Below, one piece after another: positions 11,191-22,344 of a DNA stretch of 64,000 nucleotides. The first letter of the stretch is position 1. Each line of letters opens with the position of its first letter. The DNA is taken from the NCBI GenBank assembly GCA_017591395.1, contig WEDG01002568.1:248001-312000 (forward strand). The letters are read 5' to 3'. The stretch is from Schistocephalus solidus. Its lineage: Eukaryota > Platyhelminthes > Cestoda > Diphyllobothriidea > Diphyllobothriidae. Position numbers and translations under genes: made by a program. The notes beneath the pieces are model-generated. The model was not told the origin of the DNA. It saw nothing but the letters and a program-made list of their open reading frames with translations, and did not search any database.

Positions 11191-14090
11191 TTAAGGTAAA
11201 TTAGTCACAAAATCTTCCTGGTGCAGAAACATATATATGTCAAGCCGATATTTAAATATATCCACAGACTGGGACATTACAATCGCCTCAGAGAGGTTAT
11301 TCCACGGTTTCAAAACACGGTTGGTGAAAAAATACTTCCTCACATCCAATCTTACTTGGGGCACACTTAGTTTGAATGGATGACCTCGGAGATTATTTGT
11401 AGTAGCAAGTTGGAAAAATTCATCACATAGGAGGGCGCAATCCATGCCACGCACGATACGGAAGGTTTGTATCAAGTCTCCGCGCAACTGCCTATAACTC
11501 AGAGGATAGAGCTGTGGGTTATTTAGGCGAATCTCATATGGCAGTTCACCTTGACCTCTTACTAATTTTGTGGCTCGTCGCTGTACCCTTTCGAGCATTT
11601 TGTAGTCCTGTTGGGTCCACGGTCACCAGGCTTGGATCGCATATTCAAGATGGGGCCTTACAAACGTACCAAAGACTTAAGAAAAGCAGTCTTCATCGAA
11701 AACTTTAAATGCCCGCTTGATAGAATACAGCATTGAATTGGCGGATTTAGCCGCCTTGCAGCATTGCGTAGAAGGCTTCAGGTTGTCTGTCATCCAAACG
11801 CCGAGATCCTTCTGTGTGTGTGTTTCTCGGAGTGGCATACCGTTCAAAAAGTAGGGTCGCATATCAGTGACCTGATTCCGACTTCCCAGACGTAGCAGGG
11901 CGCATTTGTTTGAGTTGAAGGACAAGAGCCATTTGCGGGACCACTCGTCCAATCGATGGAGATTTTCTTGGAAATCGTCTCCATCGGCAGCATTGTTGAT
12001 AACTTTCCAAATTTTTATATCGTCCGCAAACAAAGCAAAGTCACAGTCCAATTCCTGTACACAATCATTAATAAACAAGAGAAATAGGATTGGTCCGAGA
12101 ACTGAACCTTGCGGAACTCCACTCTCGATGACTGTGCGCTTTGATCGCGATCCGCCTACGCAGACCACTTGGGAACGACCGACGAGAAAATTCTTGATCC
12201 ACGTAAGAAGTTTGCCTCCAATACCAAACATTCTTAACTTATAAAGGAGACGCTGGTGCGGAACACTATCGAATGCCTTCTGGAAATCAATGTAGGCCAC
12301 ATGCACAGTGTATTTTGCATCGAGTGCTTTTTGTCCAGCTTTGCATAGTATAAAGTAAGTTCGTAACACACGATCTTCCCCTACGAAAGCCGTATTGTGC
12401 AGTTGATAAGAGGTTATGGGTTTCTAAATAAATCATCAATTCCTTTTTGACAAGCTTTTCCATAACCTTGCAACAGATTGAGGTCAGGCTGACAGGCCTG
12501 TAGTTTTGAGCAAATGCACGACTACCGCTTTTGTGAAGCGGTGTAATGTGGGCTGTTTTCCAGTCGGAAGGAAGCATTCCCGTGTCAAACGATTTCTGGC
12601 ACAGAAAGGATAGCGGTTTGGCCAGCTCTCGAGCAAGTTCGAGGAGTAACTTTGCTGGAATCTCGTCGGGGCCAGGGGATTTGCATGCGTTCAGACTTTT
12701 TTAATTCTTCAAAGACCGCCTCTTCTCGAAAGAGCATATCCTGAATAATTGGTGCTCCCATAGTCTCGCAACTAGATGGAATAAAAACTGCTTCTCGGGT
12801 GAAAACTGACTGAAAGAACTGTGAAAAGTGTTCACCTTTGTTTTGAATTTCTGTAATCTCGAAACCATCATCGTTTCTCATTACAGGAATTGGGTTCCTG
12901 TTTCGTGTGCATTTTCTTACATAGCTGTAGAGCAATTTGGGATTGTGAACTGCTCGCTGGAGCAAATCCCTCTCGTAATCCCGTCGGCTGTTGAAGATTA
13001 AGCTTTTAACCTTGTTCCTTTGCGTTTTGTATGTTTGCAAGGCTAAATTTTCATTGGATCGGCAAAATTTCTTCCAAAGCCTTCCTTTTCCTGTTAATCT
13101 CTCGTTTCAGTTCCCTTGTTAGCCACTGTGGTCTGTAAGATATCCTAAGTTTTGATGGCGGACAGTGGCATTTTATTAGGTTCAACAACCACTCCTTAAA
13201 TAAATTCCAGTCCTCAGAGACATTCCCGGAGAAGAAAAGATCCCAGTCCATTCGTGATGCCTCAGCTCTCATCTTGCAAAAGTCTCCCCGCCATAGATTG
13301 GGCCTGGTTTCATTCATTGCAGGTGGCACCGAATATAAACCATACTCCCATGAAAGTACTGCATGATCACTTCGACCAAGTGGAGGTAGGTAGTGAACCT
13401 CGTTTATACTGTCAGGATCTTTAGTGAAGACGAGATCTAAACAACTAGCCTGTTGTCCTCCACGCGCTCTTGTTGGTAAAAAATACGTGTTGTGTGAGAA
13501 GAGCTTCAAGTGTTGACTTAAGCAGACGGTGATCGAAGGACAACTTTGAGCACTGCACCAGCAGATCGTTCCATCGAATGCTGGGTGCATTAAAGTCCCC
13601 CATTAGAACAACATCAGGTCGACTACCAATCTCCTTTATGTTCTCCAACAAACAAATATCAGCGTCAGTGTCTGTCCCCGGTGGTCTGTAGAGAGTCATG
13701 ACTTCAAGGGACTGTGATCCCCGCGTCTTTATTTTCAGCCAAATAGCCTCAATACCATTGTTAATCTTCTCTGTCATTTCACACACTGTGAAATTGCTTT
13801 TAACATACATCGCAACTCCTCCACCCTGGCGGTGAGTGCGGTCTCTCTTGAACAACTGGTACCCGGATAAGGCTACTTCGCAATCGCTGATGTTCTGTAA
13901 CAGCCATTTTTCTGTGATTGCTATAATATCGGGAGACAGAATGGCTACCTGAATTCTCAGTTCATCGAGCTTCGAAAGCAGACTTTGGGCGTTGGTATAC
14001 AGAAATTTAAGTTGGCGGCACTCGGCCCTGCCAAATTCCGTTTGTCTCGAGTGTGCCAATACTACTGTGTCACTGCCATCATTAGCTTTG
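11191..14090 (-). pseudogene. LINE-A2 ORF2: endonuclease-reverse transcriptase (frameshifted)
   Basis: Domains in order on the minus strand: APE endonuclease with TNAQSLLSKLDELR (about 14000), ITEKWL, RQGGGVAMYV, LMGDFNAPSIRW (about 13600), SCLDLVFTKD and PLGRSDHAVLSWEY (13450-13360); linker with YVRKCTRNRNPIP; RT with SDWKTAHITPLHKSGSR (12570-12520), VSLTSICCKVMEKL, AYIDFQKAFDSVPHQRL (12297-12240), SGVPQGSVLGPILFL, and intact catalytic FADD at about 12030-12019; C-terminal ERVQRRATKLVRGQGELPYE (11595-11530). Frames change near 13590, 13045, 12690-12580, 12330 and 11680-11600, so no single protein is made. In life ORF2 nicks DNA and reverse-transcribes the element RNA at the target. Confidence 0.85.
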
Positions 14091-15280
14091 GCTGGTTCCA
14101 GAGTAATGCTGCGTTTCTCTGTATCACACGTCCCTTGTAAATAATCAAACTGTTCTCTCCAGCTGCAAGTCTCCTCTTCATTTCTATCACTAATTCGCGG
14201 CGTTTCAGACGTTCTGCAGGAGAGTAGTCCGGCTGAAAAAAACCTGCTTATGAGAGTTTCGAAGTTTGGTTTTTCTCGAGAGAAGTAGCTTAGCCTCTTC
14301 CTGGTTTTCCAAGACGATTTTTGATAGGCCATGGTCTCACAGTTTCTGACTGTTCAATATCTTTTTTTCCTATCCTGAAGGCTGCTCGAACGGTTATCTT
14401 CTCTCCCGAATGAAGTATATCGTTCAGCAGGTGCTGAAACAAAGCAAGATCAGCGGATATCCTTTCTTTGAGGTGTTAGCATTTGATTCAGGTAGGCCCT
14501 GGATAACAACGCAGTTCTCTCGGTCCAGGGCGTCTTTCAAGACACTGCTGACCATATTTTCCTCTGAGTGACCAGATGGATTTATTGTGATCTTTTTAAA
14601 CTTTATAGCCGTGTTATGTTTTTTTCCCAATTTTATCTTGCCACTCATTGGTTTTTCGCTCTCAGCTAAGGATTCTTTAGAACTGCTGGGATAGCCGGCA
14701 GAAGTCGAGACTGAAGTCGGAACGTTATCCAATTTGGTGGTGTTTTGGTGTTTCCCCATTGCAGATTGCCGCGGGTTTGTTCCTTGGGATGCCACTACGG
14801 GCTTGTTAGAGCACCACAGATGGAGGATGTGATTTGTGATTCGTTTTGGTCGTCGTCCTTAGGATTCAGGGATTGTGTTCCTGTTATCCGGTCGTCATTG
14901 GTATTCACGTCCGAACTTTGTGAGTTGTTACAAGTTGTTGTTTTTGGTACTGTAGGTGCTTTGGTCACTGACTTTTTAACTGTAATATTTTTTACCGTAT
15001 TTCGTCGAGTACTGTTATCTTGCAAAAGCTTCCTTAAGTCTGCAAGCTCATCTTCCAGTTTTTGAACTCTTAGTAGAATATAAGAACATCCCACACAAGA
15101 TTCGTCCTCGTAGCCGACGGCTTTGGCTGCCATTACGCTTTTTGCGCGCTTTGCTGGTCCTTGGTTGTTAGTGTAAACTGATCGAGGGCCAGTCATGGAT
15201 GCCAAAGCCAGCTCAACAGGCTTTCCTTTAAAGGAAGTGTTATTACTGGTTTTGCTGCAAGCAAACAATTTCTTTGAGTC
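14060..15280 (-). pseudogene. LINE-A2 ORF1 (nucleic-acid chaperone-type protein, frameshifted)
   Basis: The likely start is the Met of MDSKKLFACSKTSNNTS (about 15284). The N-terminus is basic (NQGPAKRAKSVMAAKAVGY), then a Cys pair (ESCVGC) and a predicted coiled coil (LLRVQKLEDELADLRKLLQD, about 15080-15020), then a Thr/Lys-rich linker. A frameshift near 14795 leads to the conserved ORF1 core NCVVIQGLPESNA (about 14510-14480), and a further one to FFQPDYSPAERLKRRELVIE (about 14240-14180). The same order of Cys pair, coiled coil, VVIQG..E core and FxxDYSPAER tail is seen in the other LINE-A copies. The role is inferred: RNA binding in the RNP. Confidence 0.7.
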
Positions 15281-15584
15281 CATGAGTATAAAAAACACTG
15301 TGTATGCGTATGTTCTCTTTTGGGCGTATAACGAAATATTCCAACTGGGTTTGGAATATGGCGAGTATTTGCAGCAATATGAGCAAAACAAAGCGCCTTG
15401 TTGTTCAAAAAAGCTTTAAAAAAAACTGTAAATTGTATAAAAAATATGCAGGAACGACTCAGCCGTTTGGAGATGTCGAAGGTCCTGGATAACTTCAAAT
15501 CTTCTCGAGGCTGTATACGTTTCGTTTCATAAGTTGTTGTCAGTTTGTATTATTGCACAGGCTGCATAGTCAACTTGAATAAGA

Positions 15585-15985
15585 TGATAAACAAATTCCG
15601 ATTTGATGCCGTTTTATGAGGAATTTCGGCACGAGAAAAATTCCAGATGAGCAGGAAGCAAGTACGTACGTGCAGTTGAAATAGTACTGTCCGGAACAGT
15701 CTTAGTGAAGTGCTAACGGAGTTCAAATTGTCCAAGTTAGAGAACAAAAAATTGGTGGTTATTTGCACAAAAAAAATTGCACAAATTAAAAAAAGCTGAT
15801 AAACAAATTCCAATTTGATGCCGTTTTATGAGGAATTGTGGCACGAGAAAAATTCCAGATGAGCAGGAAGCAATTACATACGTGCAATTGTAGTGGTATT
15901 GTCCGGGCCAGTCCTAGTGAAGTGGTAACGGTGTTCAAATTGTACAAGTTGGAGAACAAATAATAGGGGTATTTCCTATGCACAC
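15585..15985 (-). repeat. Tandem ~205-bp duplication in LINE-A2 5' UTR
   Basis: Two head-to-tail copies (about 15585-15789 and 15795-15985) share GATAAACAAATTCC, TTTGATGCCGTTTTATGAGG, GAGAAAAATTCCAGATGAGC and AGAACAAATAAT-like blocks. A distant relative lies at 24330-24390 in the LINE-A3 leader. Repeated promoter monomers upstream of ORF1 are known in mouse L1; the analogy is an inference. Confidence 0.85.
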
Positions 15986-16000
15986 GACCCTGTATAAGTA

Positions 16001-16469
16001 AAATCAACTAACCGTCAACACTCTCCTCATGGGCTGCCTTTATGCCCCTTTTGTGCAGTTGACCATAGGCCTTCTTCAATGCATGCTGAAGGTTCGTTCT
16101 AGCTGCAGTGTATCGGCTTTCAGTGGATTATTCCACTGATGGAACACCTCTATGAAACGCATGATCAAGTAATTAATGAGATGCCTTTAACCAAAAATAG
16201 CTGCATATGGGGTGAAAGAGAAGAATGTCGTCTTGTCGTGGTGCCGACCGTAGAATGTTAACTGGGGGTCACCTCATCGTCGAAGAGGGCTGTGAAAACG
16301 CGGTCAACAAAACTGCTGACCCTATTGCCACCGAGGGAGGCAAAATGGGAACCCAGTTAGACAGTAAGTTATGTGCAGGCAACCTACCCATTGCTCCCTA
16401 TATGCCCTGTGTGTGACGCCTTTGGTCAGGGACCCTTCTTGGTCAAGGATCGACATTTGTTTTTAATAT
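16001..16469. other. No recognisable feature
   Basis: Between the LINE-A2 5' UTR and the transposon remnant I see no coding motif or repeat. A 63-codon open frame (16225-16416, +) has no recognisable content. Confidence 0.4.
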
Positions 16470-16930
16470 CTGACAAATATATGTAGGCTGGGGTGCATGG
16501 GTGCCAAATGCTCTTCCAGGTGACGCCGTATGGCCGCGATCTCCCATTTCAACTCCTGTAAATGCCTTATTTCTCGCATTTGGGATTGCATTGACCACCG
16601 AAGACATGCTTTAACGGTTGATCGGCTGCGGCATGTTGTTCTATGACAATGTCCCCGTTTTCAAGGGTGACGACTGCCATCTAGGAAGATTGTCTTTTTA
16701 AGGTAGTGGCTTACCCGCATGTGCGGGAGACTGCGCAATAGGCACTGTTCTACTTCATTCATTCCCTCGCGATAAATTGTCCTAAAAAGCGGTAACTTGG
16801 GTGTTTGTTCGGCATACCGCTGAGGACGACAGGAGTGGCATATTTGTCACGTACATGTTTTAGTCTATTGGGCATTTCATAGTCCGTTTGGGACGTTCAT
16901 AATGCTGTTCGTCGTCTGACACAATTAGCT
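16470..16930 (-). pseudogene. Decayed coding remnant beside the transposase (unknown protein)
   Basis: The minus strand reads, across two frameshifts, MPNKHPSYRFLGQF, then EGMNEVEQCLLRSLPHMRV (16775-16700) and EIRHLQELKWEIAAIRRHLE (16560-16500). The last segment has heptad-like spacing. Composition looks like real decayed coding sequence, but I cannot name the protein. It lies just downstream of the transposase C-terminus on the same strand, so it may be a second ORF of the same DNA transposon. Confidence 0.35.
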
Positions 16931-17180
16931 ACAACTCATCAGGAAAAGAAGCGATTAGGAAAGTTATACCTATCTAATCATTCACTGCCTCCTTTCACTG
17001 TCCACGAATTAATAGCTTTGGTTGTAGGGTTGGAGGACAGCGACAGTTGAACGGTGAGAGAAGCAGTGAGAACGGATCCCTGATACGAGCATATGAGGGA
17101 AAGTAACCGTCTGATGCAGTCTTAAAAATAAGAGTCGTGTCTGGGGCATGCTTGGCAAACCACACGCAGAGTCCATGCTG

Positions 17181-19146
17181 TCAGCCCTCCATGTCCCATC
17201 TTCCAGTAATTTCGATTAGGGCGAGGTGACCGTCTATGGGGAAGCAGGCATATTTCTGGACGGTGGGTGGCAATGGGCTTGTTTTGAGTACGTTCCCTAA
17301 TGTAGCTTTGTTAATGTTAATAAATGAAGAGTTTTCAGGACAATCAAACAAATCCTTAACATTTGCGTACTTTACAAACACTACGCCTATGTCTCCACTT
17401 GGAAAGCGGACAATTTTCTGCACGCCTACTAACTTCTCGTCAACCACAATCGACCCATGTGATGGCGTCGTGCCAATTATTTACCTATTATTCTTAATAT
17501 ACTAGAACTGTGTAAAAGATCCACCTGATGGTGGTAGTGGGCCGTCGTGGTATTCATAGGTAAAAGTCAATTCTGATGAACCAGTTAACGGCCTTTGCTC
17601 TGCCTGAAACTCGCCTTAACTACGTACTGCTTGCTGAAGCGGCTGCGATGGTTTCGTAAGCCTGGGCTTCCTAGATAACGTTCGAATGGGAAAGACGAGA
17701 AAATATCAAGGGAAAAATTTCGTTGAAAAATCATTCGGTATGTGAACAATGCTGTGAAAATTGTACACCGTTTCCGACCTACCTTATAATGACAAACACT
17801 TTTCTACAAACATTTGCAACAACTGCTTACAGTCTGGCCCCCTGTTCGATGCACGCATGGCGATGAACAAGAAAGCGTTGTGTCATGAACAAGAGTAAGA
17901 AGACTTTCCAGTATTTTCTTGGAAGAACACCTTGAAGGAAGACTATGCCGATGTACAGTAGAAACTGACGTAGGCACATAAATCATTAAGGGACCTTGCG
18001 CGCTGCGAAAATTTCCGTTGCATTTAGGCATCAAGTGACTTTAATCTATCATTCACCACACTCATTGCTTCCGGTGACAACCGGAAAGGAGCTTCTCTTT
18101 GGCTTTTCAACCACAATTTAAGAAGCTAACGCATAACACCAAGGTTAAATCAATGTTAATAGTCTTAAGGAAAGGAAGCAATCATTACCACCTTACATGC
18201 TAGCAATAGCGAAGTGCTGATAAGATGGCAGACATAGTTATGGAGAGGTAATCGGCATCTGTCCTTAAAAGCTCAGAGACGCAATTATATAGTAATTTAT
18301 CTACTTAATCACCTTTAACGCAACACCTCTCACAGCCATTATAGGCATTTCATTCTTAATTTTCTTAATAAAAGCTCTCGCTGGAGCATCGCAAATTACA
18401 GCAGCTAAATTAAACTCCAGCGTCATTTTGAGATGTTCGACACGAAGATCATAGTTACTCTTCAGCGAGGCCTACATAAAGTCTTCACATCTGACGGCTT
18501 TCCATAGCCACAATAAATTCCAAAAACGAATATTTCACTAAGAATGGGCTCCATAATTCTACCTAGGATGGGCAAAAACTCGCACTTATTTTTCTTATGT
18601 ATAGGAAGCCCATCAATAGCTAGAAAAGTTACAACAATATTTCCTATTATACGCATAGAAGGGTTTTGAACCTGCTCAATTAACTGTGTCATAAGACCTT
18701 AATGAAGGCACTCACCACTGCCCATTACCGTTACCGTTGAAACATCACTTGCCCCACCCAACAGCGTTCGTGTGTCTGCAGGTAGGTCTGACTTCAGCCG
18801 TCTGATTATCTTCAGAAGATTGTTTAGATAAATCAGTGGTATAAGCGAGCGTATTGCGTCAGAGCCTCTTGTACCGTGGGTTCCACTTCCATTGTAGGAG
18901 TGCTTGAAGCTCCGTTAGCGGCAATTTCAGATGCCATAGCCATCACACTTGTGTCCTCATCCGCAGAAGAAAACTCTGAGTTGGAGTCGCCATATGATGA
19001 ACTAGAGGAGGGGTCAGATGCCACGACGATGAAGATGAGTCGGACGGATACATTTCGCTCATATTCTCGGCAATTTGGCGTAAATCCTTCAGAAAGCCTT
19101 GATTGGTCCGTCTCCTAAGTGTTCTCTTAGATATTGGTCTCCACAT
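17181..19146 (-). pseudogene. DNA transposase, copy 2 (Tnp2/CACTA-like family), decayed
   Basis: ATG at 19146 opens MWRPISKRTLRRRTNQGFLK, then a Ser-rich acidic region (frame change near 19025), RTLLGGA and VMGSGEC (about 18770-18705), FLAIDGLPIHKKNKCEFLPI (18630-18570), GIYCGYGKPSDV (18510-18480), LAAVICDAPARAFIKKIKN (18400-18340), LGVMR-LLKLWLKSQ (about 18150-18110), FLLYIGIVFLQGVLPRKYW (about 17970-17910), and a C-terminal domain VDEKLVGVQKIVRFPSG to CFPIDGHLALIEI (17447-17190). This order is that of a large, mostly unnamed animal transposase family related by architecture to CACTA Tnp2. Scattered stops (for example after GECLH) and several frameshifts inactivate it. Motif blocks flow in frame across the GTGAGT at 18707, so that is not an intron. 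The 3' end of LINE-A3 lies directly against the start codon. Confidence 0.65.
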
Positions 19147-19200
19147 AATTCAGTATAATTCAGTATATATAAGGGAGATAGGCAGAGCCTTTGAAAACCC
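19147..19200 (-). promoter_or_regulatory. LINE-A3 3'-terminal stem-loop and ATACTGAATT repeats
   Basis: In element sense, CAAAGGC-TCT-GCCTATC is followed by about 15 nt and two ATACTGAATT units. It corresponds to the ends of LINE-A1 and A2. Confidence 0.6.
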
Positions 19201-19266
19201 TATTTACAGATAGACGCTAGCAAAACAAGCAAATGTTACATGGCGATAGTCGTTTTAGTATATCAA

Positions 19267-22266
19267 TCATTGCTGTCGACTAAATATATGTTCATCAAGT
19301 AAAAATGCATCAAGTCTTCTTTTAAACATTTCAACGCTTTCAGCCTGAACAACTGAGGCTGGCAGCTTGTTCCATTCGTCAATCACCCTTTGGGAAAAGA
19401 AGTTGGCCCGTACTTCAAGTTTGGCGTGATTTCTTTTCAGTTTGTATTGGTGACCTCGGAGACTTGTCATGTTTGCCAATTCAAAAAAGTTGGCCATCTG
19501 AAGAGCACAATCAACTCCTCTGACCAGTTTGAAGACTAAGATCATATCCCCTCTGTATTGCCTATAAGAGAGAGGAAAAATTTTAAGTCTTTCTAGGCGG
19601 CCCTCATAGGGTAGGCATTCCAATCCGCTGACTAGTTTCGTTGCCCTCCGTTGAACTTTCTCCAGCAGAGCGTAGTCATGTTTCGTCCAAGGGCGCCACG
19701 CCTGAACGCAATATTCCAACACCGGCCGGATAAATGTTCCATAAACGCGCCCAAAAAGCTCTCCGTCAAAAATTAACGAAGGACCTCCTGATTGCGCCTA
19801 AGATACACATAGCTTTCTTTTGCGATATTCGCACAGTGCGACGATGGTTTGAGAGTTGGTGTTATCCATATACCCAAGTCCTTTAGAATATTTACCTCCT
19901 GGAGTTGGTGACCACTGATGGAGTACTGGTATTCAAACTCAATCAGCCTTCTGGAACTAGACCGCAGTCGGATTATTTGGCATTTGTTAAGATTAAGGTT
20001 CAGCAGCCACTCATCACACCATGTTTGCAAGTGATCTAAGTTTTGTTGTAATTTTCGCGCATCCTCCGGTTTTTCAATCGAGTTCCATAACTTCAAATCG
20101 TCAGCGAACATTACCTTCTCGCATGTCAGACAATCCAGGCAGTCGTTTACGTATATCAGAAACAAAATGGGACCCAGAACGCTGCCCTGCGGAACTCCAC
20201 TGTGAACGGTTTCCCAGTGAGACTTAGTGTCTCCGATACAAACACGCTGGCGCCTGTCTGTGAGAAAGTCGGCCAACCATTTGAGTAGGTTGCCAGTCAC
20301 ACCCATTTGACGGAGCTTAAAGATCAGACGTTTGTGTGGAACCCTGTCAAAGGCTTTGCTAAAGTCAATGTAGACTGCATCGACTGACAAACCCATTTCT
20401 AATGATTTTGTCCAACTTTCCATGGATGTGAGCAAGTTTGTGAGGCAGGATCGACCACTTCGAAATCCATGTTGATATGAACTTAGCAAGTTATTCTCTT
20501 CAAGATGCCTCATCAGTTCCGTTTTTAATAATCTTCTCCATCATTTTGCAACAGATACTTGTGAGGTTGACTGGTCGGAAACTGTTTGGTGATGTCCTCT
20601 CCTCCTTTATAGATGGGGGTTATGTTGGCTATCTTCCACTCGGTAGGCAGAGCCCCCGCCTCCATCGAACTTTCAAATATCTTGAGAGCGGAAGGGCCAG
20701 CTGTTCTGTGAGTTCATTGAGAACTTTTGCGGATATACCATCTGGGCCAGGTGATTTAGTGGGCTGTAGCTGTTTCAGAGTTTTTCTTACTGTGTCCATT
20801 GGGAACGACACCGTGCTTATTTTTGTTTGTAGATGTGGCAGTACTGTAGTATTCATCCTCGTCAAAAAAATGGTTCCTCGGTATACACGGACATAAAGAA
20901 ATTGGATAAGAGGCAGGTCTTATCAGAGTTATCAATTAACCTGTTTCCCCTGATTGTCTTTAAGACAAGGAATGCAGTCGCGATTTCGTTTTGCCTTATT
21001 AACGTAAGCATAAAACCTTTTCGAATTTCTTGGTATGTCTTTGACTATTTCTGACTCAAAGTTTGATCTTTTCTTTTCTCAGAAGATTCCGACACCGATT
21101 TCGCTGTTTCTTAAAAGCGGAAAAATGTTCAGGTTGTTGATATCTGTCATATGTTCTCCACAGTCTTTTTCTTCTTGAGATTCCTTTTTATTTCCGATGT
21201 CACCCACTCGGGTCGGGAGACGCATGATCGCCTTTTTAAGTGGGCAGAATTTCTCTACCAACTGCTGAATCAATTATGAAGAACCAGGCAGCATTTGGGT
21301 CAGGTACATGTGCAGGGCTCCAGTCTATCCCATTCAGTAATTCTTTCATTTTGGGATAATCCCCTTTCCATACATTTCTCTGCCTAACTGTACGACGTTT
21401 TGGTACAGAAAAATGACTGTACTCCCAAGCAAGAACACAATGATCACTTCGTCCAAGCGGCACGTAAGAACTTAATGCAAGGATGCAATTGTCGTCTCTA
21501 CTAATGATTAGATCCAAACAGCTTGACTGCTGCCCATTTCGGAACCGGGTCTTCATTGTGACATGTTGGGTAAGAAACTCCTCATTTACCAACTGGAAGT
21601 AATTGCTGTTCGAATGAATTTTCCGATCGCGAACAGTACATTGACACCCAATCGATATCGGGAGCGTTGAAATCTCCAAGTATTAATAAATGTTTACTAC
21701 GGCAGATTTGCTTTTACCTCTGCGATGAGTGCTTCGTCCGTGTCCATTCGCTGACCTGGGGGTCGATATACCACGGCAATATGGAGGTCTGGTTGGTTTG
21801 GGACTTTCAGTTTACAACAAAGTATTTCGCAAGACGAGATCCTACTTGGCGAGGGCCCATCCGGAATAAAGTCAATGCCTTCTCGTATAAACATTGCGAT
21901 TCCACCACCCCTACGTCCGTTTCTATCCATGCGGATAAGCTGAAAACCGTCTATTCGGACTTCGGTGTCTGCGATTTGTTCATTTAACCATGTTTCAGTT
22001 AGAGCTATGAAGTCAGGTTGTAAATGGTCCACGACCAGTTTAATTTCATCCATTTTGTTCAATAGACTCTGCACATTTGTGCACATCATTTTAATCTTGT
22101 TTCCTTGCCTCGATTTCTGAAGATTTTTAGTTCTGTCTTCCACATGGAGATTTCTGCTGGATATTTCACAAGATATATCCAGTCTCCTGTCTGGGTTCAA
22201 ATCTATAGGCATTTGGTAGGGCTTTTTACCGGCGTGGTTGCCGTCAATTTCACCGGATGTTCCCAT
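19267..22266 (-). pseudogene. LINE-A3 ORF2: endonuclease-reverse transcriptase (frameshifted)
   Basis: Endonuclease: MCTNVQSLLNKMDEIKLVV (about 22090-22035), ALTETWLN, RRGGGIAMFIREG, VYRPPGQ, LLILGDFNAPDIDW (after a frameshift near 21690), SSCLDLIISRDD and PLGRSDHCVLAWEYSHF. RT: KSPGPDGISAKVLNEL (about 20745), HGFRSGRSCLTNLL, VYIDFSKAFDRVPHKRL (20373-20320), HSGVPQGSVLGPILFLIYVN and an intact catalytic FADD (20108-20097). C-terminus: EKVQRRATKLVSGLECLPYE (19665-19605) and ERLKIFPLSYRQYRGDM. The RT core 20513-19773 is one uninterrupted frame of 246 codons, longer than in other copies, so this element decayed more recently. Breaks near 21690, 21620, 21250-20880 and 19770-19720 still prevent a full protein. 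Confidence 0.85.
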
Positions 22267-22344
22267 AAAAACGAGCGCACCGTTTTGATGATTTTGTTGT
22301 CTACTATTTTCAAGTTTTGTTCCCCTCGTATTGACGTCTTTTCA

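Larger units (their letters stand above)
11037..16000 (-). mobile_element. LINE-A2, near full-length CR1/Jockey-type non-LTR retrotransposon
   Basis: This minus-strand element has a 5' UTR (16000-15290) that includes a duplicated ~205-bp unit, ORF1 (about 15280-14060), ORF2 (about 14090-11191) with APE-type endonuclease and RT, a short 3' UTR, and a 3' end of four GTTCA repeats (11039-11060). Its 3' end abuts the 5' UTR of an older LINE-A copy at 11036. The domain set is complete, but frameshifts in both ORFs make it inactive. Clade assignment to CR1/Jockey group is by motif memory (SGVPQGSVLGP, FADDIKIW, RRATKLV). Confidence 0.85.

Noticed and set aside
18695..18712. GTGAGT after VMGSG (and the same at 330) as a splice donor in the transposase
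   Set aside because: In both copies the following family motifs continue in the same frame across it, so no intron is needed.
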